NCBI RefSeq assembly: GCF_029433515.1
Contig: NZ_JAQTIG010000005.1
Span: 99,267-163,266, forward strand
Direction of reading: 5' to 3'
Length of the DNA stretch: 64,000 bases
Source: Lactobacillus sp. ESL0679
GTDB lineage: Bacteria; Bacillota; Bacilli; Lactobacillales; Lactobacillaceae
In this document: one piece after another, positions 51,082-57,528 of the stretch
How positions within the stretch are numbered: position 1 is the first letter of the stretch
How the letters are laid out: the number at the start of each line of letters is the position of its first letter
Position numbers and translations under genes: made by a program
The notes under the pieces: generated by a model
The model's input: the letters and a program-made list of their open reading frames with translations, nothing else
The model's database searches: none
What the model was told of the DNA's origin: nothing

Positions 51082-51542
51082 AACGGTATGAATTTACGAT
51101 CATGGGGGACCCGTTTGGCAAGCAACGTCCGCGAGCAACCATAAGGGGAGGTCATATCCACATTTATACGCCACAAGAAACAAAGGACTATGAAGCTAGA
51201 GTTCGCGAAGCTGCTACTAGACAAGTGCGAATGATTACTGTACCTGTGGTAGTCGACATAAAGGCGTATTTCAAGATACCTAAATATTTTTCTAAGAAGA
51301 AAAAGAGAAGATGTTTAGCGGGACTTGAAAGACCGACAAAAAAGCCAGATAAGGACAACATCGAGAAGATAGTTCTTGATGGCATGAATCCTTTATCTGG
51401 CGTAAACAAGGCAACTAGAAAGCGAGTTGTTAAAGCTGAGGGGCTTTATTTAGATGATAAGCAAGTTATCGCTGGTAAAACAACCAAACTGTATGGCGAG
51501 CCTGCACGAGTTGAGGTAGTAGTTACAGAATTTGAGGCATAG
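51078..51542 (+). CDS. rusA: RusA-family Holliday junction resolvase
   Basis: A 154-residue endonuclease. MGDPFGKQRPRATIRGG, the metal-binding RPTKKPDKDNIEKIVLDGMN and LYLDDKQVIAGKTTKLYG are the RusA signatures, with the conserved Asp residues in KPDKDN, LDG and DDKQV. It resolves phage recombination junctions and may clear branches before packaging. TTG start at 51078 overlaps the preceding stop by 4 nt. Confidence 0.9.
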   Translation: MKRYEFTIMGDPFGKQRPRATIRGGHIHIYTPQETKDYEARVREAATRQVRMITVPVVVDIKAYFKIPKYFSKKKKRRCLAGLERPTKKPDKDNIEKIVLDGMNPLSGVNKATRKRVVKAEGLYLDDKQVIAGKTTKLYGEPARVEVVVTEFEA

Positions 51543-51543
51543 C

Positions 51544-51711
51544 ATGACTGAATATGAATATTGTAGTGTATGCAGAAGGTTAGTTAACTTTAGTGCTATT
51601 AGAAAAGGCACAATGATATTTTGCAGTCAGGCTTGCTTGGATAGATACATTAGAGCCTTTAATAAAGCCGCGAAAGAGCTGGAAAATTATATTTTAAACA
51701 GTGTGAAATGA
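51544..51711 (+). CDS. Small zinc-finger phage protein (55 aa)
   Basis: Fifty-five residues with CSVCRRLV and later FCSQACLDRYI, a C-x2-C...C-x3-C site like that of the protein at 48814. It starts right after the RusA stop. It is a short frame with a plausible zinc finger; no function known. Confidence 0.5.
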   Translation: MTEYEYCSVCRRLVNFSAIRKGTMIFCSQACLDRYIRAFNKAAKELENYILNSVK

Positions 51712-51726
51712 ATATGGAGAAGAATA

Positions 51727-51903
51727 ATGGATAAAAAAGTAATTACTAAGCTTAACGAATTACAAAATAAAGCGATTGAGGCTGGTACTAAGATGGAACT
51801 TAGTGAGAATGCTAGTGCGCATCAATTATTAAGCGACTTGGTATCTGATGTTGTTGATGATACGAATGAAATTTTAGGCTTATTAAATAAGGATGAGGCA
51901 TAG
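51727..51903 (+). CDS. Small phage protein (58 aa)
   Basis: Fifty-eight residues, helical and acidic (KLNELQNKAIEAGTKMELSENASAHQLLSDLVSDVVDD). GGAG precedes ATG. The next gene begins 2 nt after its stop. Unknown. Confidence 0.5.
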   Translation: MDKKVITKLNELQNKAIEAGTKMELSENASAHQLLSDLVSDVVDDTNEILGLLNKDEA

Positions 51904-51905
51904 CG

Positions 51906-52316
51906 ATGAGTGAAGAAAAAAGAACCATTGAGCAAAATGGTGTGAAAGTTTATAGATCTGAAAACAAAATATTGAACATGGGTAGGGAAAGTAATAGATA
52001 TGCTTTACCTATGACCAAAGATGAATTTGAGAGTTATGCGCTAGGCAATAAAGTATCTGAGCAATTAAAGTGCTTGATTCAGTTTACTGGGGGAGTAAGT
52101 ACTTTTTGGGATAAGTTTGGAGTTCCAGAAAAGAAATGGTATGTAAAGGTACCACATACTTATCCCAGTTCTTGGTATCAAATTGGTAAGTGTGGCGATT
52201 CTACATGTATTGTTGCAAGTTTAAGCTCTAGAGATGACGATTCATTTCATTTTACCGATTCTGAAATTAAAAAATATCATCTTGAAGATTGCGAGAAGGT
52301 GCCAGTTGATGACTGA
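51906..52316 (+). CDS. DUF1642-type phage protein with EEKR module, second copy
   Basis: A 136-residue duplicate of the protein at 49218: N-terminal module MSEEKRTIEQNG ... PMTKDEFESY ... FWDKFGVP, then KKWYVKVPHTYPSSWYQIGKC ... FTDSEIKKYHLEDCEKVP. The N-terminal halves of the two copies have diverged much more than the C-terminal halves. AGGCATAGC upstream is a weak SD. The next gene overlaps its end by 8 nt. Confidence 0.65.
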   Translation: MSEEKRTIEQNGVKVYRSENKILNMGRESNRYALPMTKDEFESYALGNKVSEQLKCLIQFTGGVSTFWDKFGVPEKKWYVKVPHTYPSSWYQIGKCGDSTCIVASLSSRDDDSFHFTDSEIKKYHLEDCEKVPVDD

Positions 52317-52779
52317 AGAAAAACGTATTTTTGATAACGGTAAAATAGTCGCACGATTTGATAGTGAACATGAATTAAAAATTGAAGGTTCTTGGCTTTA
52401 TGGGCCAACGCCAGATCCCTTTACCTTTAAAGACTTAGAGAAACTGCAAAGAAAGCATTTTATTGGATGCGAAATTATAGATGTTATAGGCATTACTAAA
52501 TTCTGGTGGGACTACTGTAAGCCTGCTCCTAAAATGTTTGAACTAAAAATTGAGCCTAAATATTTTAAAGCTCAAATAGACGGTTCAAAGCAATTCGAAA
52601 TTAGAAAAGACGATCATGAAGAAAAATTCAAAGTGGGCGATATATTACGGCTGCGAGAGTATGAGAATAAAAGATATACAGGACACTCATTATTTGTAAA
52701 AGTAACCTTTGTGACTGACTATAAGCAGCAAAATGGATATGTAGTATTAGGAACAAAAAAACTAGATAAAGCATGGTAG
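52309..52779 (+). CDS. EEKR module fused to a DUF3850/ASCH-like domain
   Basis: A 156-residue protein. Residues 1-75 carry the EEKR module (MTEEKRIFDNGKIVARF ... PFTFKDLEKLQ ... FWWDYCKPAP). Residues 78-156 are a DUF3850 (ASCH/PUA-like) domain: FELKIEPKYFKAQIDGSKQFEIRKDDHEEKFKVGDILRLREY ... VVLGTKKL. ASCH domains are small RNA-binding folds. ATG 52309 overlaps the preceding gene by 8 nt; longer in-frame starts run antiparallel to the upstream coding sequence and are rejected. Confidence 0.68.
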   Translation: MTEEKRIFDNGKIVARFDSEHELKIEGSWLYGPTPDPFTFKDLEKLQRKHFIGCEIIDVIGITKFWWDYCKPAPKMFELKIEPKYFKAQIDGSKQFEIRKDDHEEKFKVGDILRLREYENKRYTGHSLFVKVTFVTDYKQQNGYVVLGTKKLDKAW

Positions 52780-52871
52780 ATAATCAAAAAATTGCTCTTT
52801 TTTGAATTAAGAGAGTAAATATCAGCTTGTTAAATCAAAAAATGGGCGTTTTTTAAATTAAGGAGAACAAC

Positions 52872-53201
52872 ATGGCAGGTAAAACGTTAGATTTTAACGG
52901 TAAGATCAAAAATTTTAAGGCGCAAGACGGTACGGTAACTATCACAGTTACTGCAGACGCACAAGATATGTCACTGGACCAACTAAGTGAGATTGCACAG
53001 GCTGGCGGATTAAGTTTCCAGTTAGAAGCAAGCCAACAGGAAATGATTGATGACAATGGCGAGGTTCCAGACGGGCAAGGTGACCTGTTTGATGAGCCTG
53101 ACGATGACGATTATGTGTCAATAGATAAAAACTCAGATGATCAAGACAAGACAATTTCATTTGATGAAGCGAAACAAGGCGTGGATAAGGAGGACAATTA
53201 A
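52872..53201 (+). CDS. Phage protein with acidic tail (109 aa)
   Basis: A 109-residue protein. A beta-rich first half (KTLDFNGKIKNFKAQDGTVTITVTADAQDMSLDQLSEIAQAG) is followed by an acidic, disordered tail. AAGGAG precedes ATG. No family known. Just upstream (52782-52871) is an AT-rich stretch with a weak CTCTT/AAGAG hairpin. Confidence 0.6.
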   Translation: MAGKTLDFNGKIKNFKAQDGTVTITVTADAQDMSLDQLSEIAQAGGLSFQLEASQQEMIDDNGEVPDGQGDLFDEPDDDDYVSIDKNSDDQDKTISFDEAKQGVDKEDN

Positions 53202-53353
53202 TGCACACCTTGCTTATCTATGATGATTGTTTTGAAAAGGTAAAACGGGATGTTTTCAGTTTTATTCTGTCTGGCGAGTATTTATTTATTAAGAGTGTCA
53301 AACGTGAGCGAGATAGCAATTCGGTGTTAATAGCGTACATGCCGAGTAAATAA
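53201..53353 (+). CDS. Small phage protein (50 aa)
   Basis: Fifty residues (MHTLLIYDDCFEKVKRDVFSFI...) with AAGGAGG 9 nt upstream. The ATG overlaps the preceding stop by 1 nt. Last gene before the terminator that ends the early operon. Unknown. Confidence 0.55.
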   Translation: MHTLLIYDDCFEKVKRDVFSFILSGEYLFIKSVKRERDSNSVLIAYMPSK

Positions 53354-53385
53354 AAAAGTCACGGGATTATTCTCGTGGCTTTTTG
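53353..53385 (+). terminator. Terminator at the end of the early operon
   Basis: AAAAAGTCACGGGA pairs with TTCTCGTGGCTTTTT with wobbles and a short loop. The T-run ends at about 53385. Confidence 0.75.
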
Positions 53386-53390
53386 CTTAA

Positions 53391-53445
53391 GGTGGCGAAA
53401 CGGTGGAGATTTGGTGGCGAAAGCCTGGCGAAACGGTGGCGAACA
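53391..53445 (+). repeat. Five tandem 11-bp repeats (consensus GGTGGCGAAAC)
   Basis: Units at 53391, 53402, 53413, 53424 and 53435: GGTGGCGAAAC, GGTGGAGATTT, GGTGGCGAAAG, CCTGGCGAAAC, GGTGGCGAACA. The period is about one helical turn, so all copies face the same side of the DNA. They lie between the early operon terminator and the terminase module, a position suited to a packaging (pac/cosB-like) or regulator-binding site. The rest of 53354-53737 holds the two tRNA-like sequences only. Confidence 0.7.
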
Positions 53446-53536
53446 CATGGAGCCATAAGGGGGTATAGTGGTATTGTCGAAGCGGTGATGGAAAAGCAGC
53501 TTTGACAGGCGAAAAAATTGTGCAAATACAAAAGGC

Positions 53537-53602
53537 AGCAGTGCGTTAGGTACGAGGATAGCTATGTCAGCTATAATGCAGGTTCGATTCCTGCCATTGC
53601 TA
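53537..53602 (+). tRNA. tRNA-like sequence with reduced D-arm
   Basis: Acceptor AGCAGTG/CATTGCT (one wobble), T-arm GCAGG TTCGATT CCTGC and a 5-bp anticodon stem ATAGC/GCTAT with loop TATGTCA. The D-arm is only CGT-TAGGT-ACG and the base before the putative anticodon is A, not T. Total about 66 nt. It is probably a decayed or atypical tRNA. Confidence 0.4.
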
Positions 53603-53604
53603 TT

Positions 53605-53678
53605 GCTAGAGTATCTCAGTCGGTAGAGCAAAGAGGTAACCAAACCTTATGTCGCTGGTTCGAGTCCAGCCTCTAGCA
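53605..53678 (+). tRNA. tRNA-like sequence with abnormal anticodon loop
   Basis: Acceptor GCTAGAG/CTCTAGC (7 bp), D-arm TCTC-AGTCGGTA-GAGC, T-arm GCTGG TTCGAGT CCAGC, discriminator A: all standard. The anticodon arm pairs GAGGT with ACCTT around a 6-nt loop AACCAA, without the T33 that all working tRNAs have. It starts 3 nt after the previous tRNA-like sequence. A pseudo-tRNA or a tRNA with a one-base deletion. Confidence 0.55.
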
Positions 53679-53737
53679 TAATTCTTAATAGCTATGGACG
53701 GTTTAATCAGCCGTCTTTTGTTTGGAGAAAAATAATT

Positions 53738-54007
53738 ATGAAATATAGAAAGAAACCCGTAGTTATCGATGCAGTTAAATTTTTAGACGATGTTGATGTA
53801 ATGAACAAATTGCAAGATGAGTTAGGACTTGATCCGGTAAGAGTTGATTATAAAGATTCGAAGCATCCGGTGCTGAAAATTGAAACACTTGAAGGCATGA
53901 TGATTGCTAATGTAGGTGATTACATCATTAAAGGCGTAAATGGTGAGCTTTATCCATGCAAGCCTGACATTTTCAAGAAAACATATGAGCTTGTGAAGGA
54001 AGTCTAA
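53738..54007 (+). CDS. Phage protein of the PGDYIIKG type (89 aa)
   Basis: An 89-residue protein widespread in Gram-positive phages: KYRKKPVVIDAVKF at the start, then IETLEGMMIANVGDYIIKGVNGELYPCKPDIFKKTYELV. The conserved GDYIIKGVNGE-Y-PCKPDIF block is diagnostic for the family but its role is unknown. TTTGGAG precedes ATG by about 10 nt. First gene of the packaging region. Confidence 0.75.
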   Translation: MKYRKKPVVIDAVKFLDDVDVMNKLQDELGLDPVRVDYKDSKHPVLKIETLEGMMIANVGDYIIKGVNGELYPCKPDIFKKTYELVKEV

Positions 54008-54009
54008 AA

Positions 54010-54399
54010 ATGGGAAAAGTAACAATTAAACTTAAAAATGGTATTGAAGAATTTACGTGTAATTCAGCAACAAGTATAGAACTTATTAATAATTTTTTGG
54101 TTGTTAATTATTATGATGATCAAGAAAATCGTACAACGATGTTTGCAGCTGATGAAGTGAAAAAATGCGATGCACCACAAGATTGTATTAATTTTAAAAA
54201 TGCTGCAAAAATAGCAGAAGAGCTAATAAGTCAAATAAAAAAATGTGTAGCGAATGATGCAACTGATTTTGATAAATTCGATGAAGAAACAAGCAAGGTC
54301 ATGACAGATCGTGACAAAGAATTTCAGAAAATGAGTAAGGAAAATGCTGCTTTTTCTAAGAAAATCAAAGAAAACATAGATAAATACTTAGCAAGTTAG
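54010..54399 (+). CDS. Hypothetical phage protein (129 aa)
   Basis: A 129-residue protein: a beta-rich N-terminal third (KVTIKLKNGIEEFTCNSATSIELINNFLVVNYY) and a long helical C-terminal part ending SKKIKENIDKYLAS. It begins 2 nt after the previous stop. No family recognised. Confidence 0.55.
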   Translation: MGKVTIKLKNGIEEFTCNSATSIELINNFLVVNYYDDQENRTTMFAADEVKKCDAPQDCINFKNAAKIAEELISQIKKCVANDATDFDKFDEETSKVMTDRDKEFQKMSKENAAFSKKIKENIDKYLAS

Positions 54400-54420
54400 C
54401 TTGAAAGGAGATGATAAATA

Positions 54421-54864
54421 TTGAGTTTAACTGCTAAACAAAAGAGATTTGCAGAAGAGTATATTATTTCGGGAAACGCTACGGACGCAGCGAGAAAGGC
54501 TGGGTATTCGAAAAAAACAGCCTATTCGATTGGACAACAAAACTTGAAGAAAGTTGAAATTTCGACATACCTGCAAAAATTGCAGAAGAAAGTTTCTGGC
54601 GATAAAGTTGCTGATCAGCAAGAAATACTTGAGTATTTGTCATCTGTCATGCGAGGCGAACAGGTCGAAGACGTGGCAACTGCTAAAGGAATTTACAAAG
54701 ATGTTCCAGTTGGTGCAAGAGACAGGATTAAAGCAGCAGAACTGCTAGGCAAGCGGTCAGCAATGTGGACAGAGAAGCATGAGGTTAATGCGAATATAGC
54801 AAGTCCAGTAAAGATTATTGACGATGTACCAGACGAAGAAAAGAACGAAGACGATGACAGTTAG
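54421..54864 (+). CDS. terS: Terminase small subunit
   Basis: A 147-residue DNA-packaging protein. LTAKQKRFAEEYIISGNATDAARKAGYSKKTAYSIGQQNLKK is the terminase_2-type N-terminal HTH; a central oligomerisation helix and an acidic tail that contacts TerL follow. TTG start with GAAAGGAGATG upstream. It probably recognises the packaging site, for which the 11-bp repeats about 1 kb upstream are candidates. It overlaps terL by 11 nt. Confidence 0.88.
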   Translation: MSLTAKQKRFAEEYIISGNATDAARKAGYSKKTAYSIGQQNLKKVEISTYLQKLQKKVSGDKVADQQEILEYLSSVMRGEQVEDVATAKGIYKDVPVGARDRIKAAELLGKRSAMWTEKHEVNANIASPVKIIDDVPDEEKNEDDDS

Positions 54865-56104
54865 ACTAACAAAGCTAATTGCGCCGTCTTTTTATTCGGT
54901 CTATCAAGATGTAAAGCATCATAAATATGCTAATTATTGGCTAAAAGGAGGACGTGGTTCGACCAAGTCCTCTTTTGTTTCGCTCGTAATTATCCTGGGC
55001 ATGATGCAAGACTCAGAAGCCAATGCAGTGGTTATTCGTAAGGTTGCTGCAACGCTACGTGATTCGGTATTTGACCAATATCTGTGGGCGATTGACAAGC
55101 TAGGCGTTGCTGATTACTGGGCAAGCTCAACCAGTCCAATGCAGCTAACATATTTACCGACAGGTCAGCAAATACGTTTTAAAGGTGCTGACAAGCCGCA
55201 AAAGATTAAGTCGCAGAAGTTTAGACATGGCTACACGAAATTCAAGCACTTTGAAGAAATCAGTGACTTCAAGGGCATGGAAGAGATACGTAACATTAAC
55301 CAGTCACTTAACAGAGGTGGCAGCGGCATTGTTACGTTTAGCAGCTATAACCCACCAGCTAGTCAGCGTAATTGGGTCAACGAAGCAACAGAACAGCAAA
55401 GTTTACGAAAAGATACATTAGTACATTCGTCTGATTACCGCTCAGTCCCGCAAGAATGGCTTGGTAAAGAGTTTATTGCTGACGCTGAACAGCTCAAACA
55501 TGATAATGAAAAAGCCTATCAGCACGAATATTTGGGTGAAGTAACTGGTACAGGTGCGGAGGTATTTGACAATCTTACTATCCGAGTTATTACGCAGGAA
55601 GAACGTGCTAACTTTGATGACTTTTATCACGGCATGGACTTTGGTTATGCTAAGGACCCAACAGCATATCTGGATATTGCCTATGAGCCAAATAGGCGGC
55701 GGATATTCCTGCTTGATGAAATTTATCAAACGCAAATGTTGAGTCGTGAAGCTGCTGCAAAGATTAAGCCGTTAAATCCAAGGAATGAAATGATCTCAGC
55801 GGACTCAGCTTCACCTGATGCAATTGGAGAATTGCGTGATTTAGGCTTGAATGTTGTGGGCGTTAAGAAAGGCCCTGGGAGTCGTGACTTTACTTATAAG
55901 TGGCTGCAAGGCTTATCTGAGATTGTAATTGATCCTAGAGCATGCCCTAACGCAGCAAGGGAGTTTCAAGGCTATGAATATCAACGTGATGGTATGGGGA
56001 ATTTCATCGAAAAGTATCCAGACGGTAACGACCATACAATTGATGCAGTCAGATATGGTATGAGAACAGCAATGAAGAGAGGAGGTTATGTACCTTGGAA
56101 ATAA
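54854..56104 (+). CDS. terL: Terminase large subunit (PBSX type)
   Basis: A 416-residue packaging motor. Walker A-like GGRGSTKSS (about 32-40), Walker B region FKHFEEISD with the catalytic Glu, motif III TFSSYNPP, and the C-terminal RNase H-like nuclease with MDFGYAKDPTA, ISADSASP and DGNDHTIDAVRYG (the three metal-binding Asp clusters). This is the PBSX/terminase_3 type. ATG 54854 overlaps terS; a start at 54818 is rejected because it lies far inside it. Confidence 0.93.
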   Translation: MTVRLTKLIAPSFYSVYQDVKHHKYANYWLKGGRGSTKSSFVSLVIILGMMQDSEANAVVIRKVAATLRDSVFDQYLWAIDKLGVADYWASSTSPMQLTYLPTGQQIRFKGADKPQKIKSQKFRHGYTKFKHFEEISDFKGMEEIRNINQSLNRGGSGIVTFSSYNPPASQRNWVNEATEQQSLRKDTLVHSSDYRSVPQEWLGKEFIADAEQLKHDNEKAYQHEYLGEVTGTGAEVFDNLTIRVITQEERANFDDFYHGMDFGYAKDPTAYLDIAYEPNRRRIFLLDEIYQTQMLSREAAAKIKPLNPRNEMISADSASPDAIGELRDLGLNVVGVKKGPGSRDFTYKWLQGLSEIVIDPRACPNAAREFQGYEYQRDGMGNFIEKYPDGNDHTIDAVRYGMRTAMKRGGYVPWK

Positions 56105-57528
56105 AGGCAGTACAAGAATTAATATTGGGCACTGCAAAAGAACGAGCCCGTTTTACTGCAGATTATGAGAAATCGTTACGCTATTACAAGACGCAGAATG
56201 ATATTACTAACAAGAACAGAGGCAAGTCTGAGATGAATAAAGACGGCAAGGACGAGCCATTAAGGCACGCAGATAACCGTGTCAGTTCAAACTTTCATCA
56301 ACTATTAGTTAACCAAGAAGCAGGTTATGTAGCTACAGTAGCACCACAGATTGATGTAGGCAGTCAGGCAGATAGCGATAAAGTTAGTGCAGTGTTAGGC
56401 GATAATTTTAATTTAGCCTTGAACCAGCTGGTCATTGACGCAGCTAATGCTGGTCTTGCATGGCTGCACTATTGGATAGATGAAGACGGTAATTTCAGAT
56501 ATGGTGTGATTGAACCTAGTCAGATAACACCGATATGGTCGACTGAGCTTAATCGCAAGTTATTAGCTGTGCTTCGCAGTTATCGGCAGTTGGACCCTGA
56601 TACAGGTAAGTATTTCAATATTCATGAGTATTGGACAGATAAAGAATGCCAAGTATATAGAGAAGTTGATAATGCAGATCGATTCGAATTGGAGCCGTAC
56701 AATTGCTTTACTAGTTACGACATGACAGCCGGCTATGAAACAGGTCAGAGTAATGTTTACAAGCATGAGCTAGGACGTGTGCCATTTATTGCATTCCCAA
56801 AGAATAAGTATCAACAACCTGATTTGTTGAAATACAAAGGTCTGATTGATGCCTACGATGACATTTACAATGGCTTCTTGAATGACCTTGACGATGTTCA
56901 GCAAGTAATATTAGTTCTGACTAACTTTGGTAAGGCTGACTTAGATCAGTTTATGGCTGATTTACGAAAGCACAGTGCTATAAAGTTTGAAAATGATGGT
57001 TTGGGTGACAAGTCTGGCGTTGATAAGCTGACGATTGATATACCAACAGAAGCTCGAGATGATGCACTGAAAATCACTCGTGAAGACATATTCCTTTATG
57101 GTCAAGGAGTTGACCCTAGCAAGTTTGAATCAACTAATGCGAGTGGTGTAGCTATCAAAATGTTGTATTCACATTTGGAAATGAAAGCAGCTAATACTGA
57201 GACACATTTCAGAGATGCAATTAACGAATTAGTTAGGGCAATCATGAACTATCTGAATTTATCTAATCCAGAAGGGCGTAAAATCACGCAGACATGGACG
57301 AGAACACAGGTTGAAGATGATTTAACACAAGCGCAAACAATTGCTCAGCTGGCAAATTACACCAGTAAGGAAGCAATTGCAAAGAACAATCCGTTAGTTG
57401 ATGATTGGCAGCAAGAACTGAAAGACCAGAAGCAAGATATTGCTGCAGGTGATCCATATGCTAGTGATGATGAGCATGATAAGCCTGGTAAGTTAAACGG
57501 TGGTCCAGATGACGACAAGGAAGACTAG
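56095..57528 (+). CDS. Portal protein (SPP1 Gp6-like)
   Basis: A 477-residue portal protein of the SPP1_portal family: NKNRGKSEMNKDGKDEPLRHADNRVSSNFHQLLVNQEAGYVATVAP near the N terminus, then FPKNKYQQPDLLKYKGLIDAYDDIYNGFLNDLDDVQQVILVL and the stem-crown FESTNASGVAIKMLYSHLEMKA region, all family hallmarks. TTG 56095, GGAGG upstream; overlaps terL by 10 nt. It forms the dodecameric vertex through which DNA enters. Confidence 0.92.
   Translation: MEIKAVQELILGTAKERARFTADYEKSLRYYKTQNDITNKNRGKSEMNKDGKDEPLRHADNRVSSNFHQLLVNQEAGYVATVAPQIDVGSQADSDKVSAVLGDNFNLALNQLVIDAANAGLAWLHYWIDEDGNFRYGVIEPSQITPIWSTELNRKLLAVLRSYRQLDPDTGKYFNIHEYWTDKECQVYREVDNADRFELEPYNCFTSYDMTAGYETGQSNVYKHELGRVPFIAFPKNKYQQPDLLKYKGLIDAYDDIYNGFLNDLDDVQQVILVLTNFGKADLDQFMADLRKHSAIKFENDGLGDKSGVDKLTIDIPTEARDDALKITREDIFLYGQGVDPSKFESTNASGVAIKMLYSHLEMKAANTETHFRDAINELVRAIMNYLNLSNPEGRKITQTWTRTQVEDDLTQAQTIAQLANYTSKEAIAKNNPLVDDWQQELKDQKQDIAAGDPYASDDEHDKPGKLNGGPDDDKED

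Noticed and set aside
53391..53445. CRISPR-like array
   Set aside because: The units are 11 bp and contiguous, with no spacers and no cas genes.
53359..53643. Leftward 94-codon frame
   Set aside because: It runs through the 11-bp repeats and both tRNA-like sequences and has no SD; those structures explain the region better.
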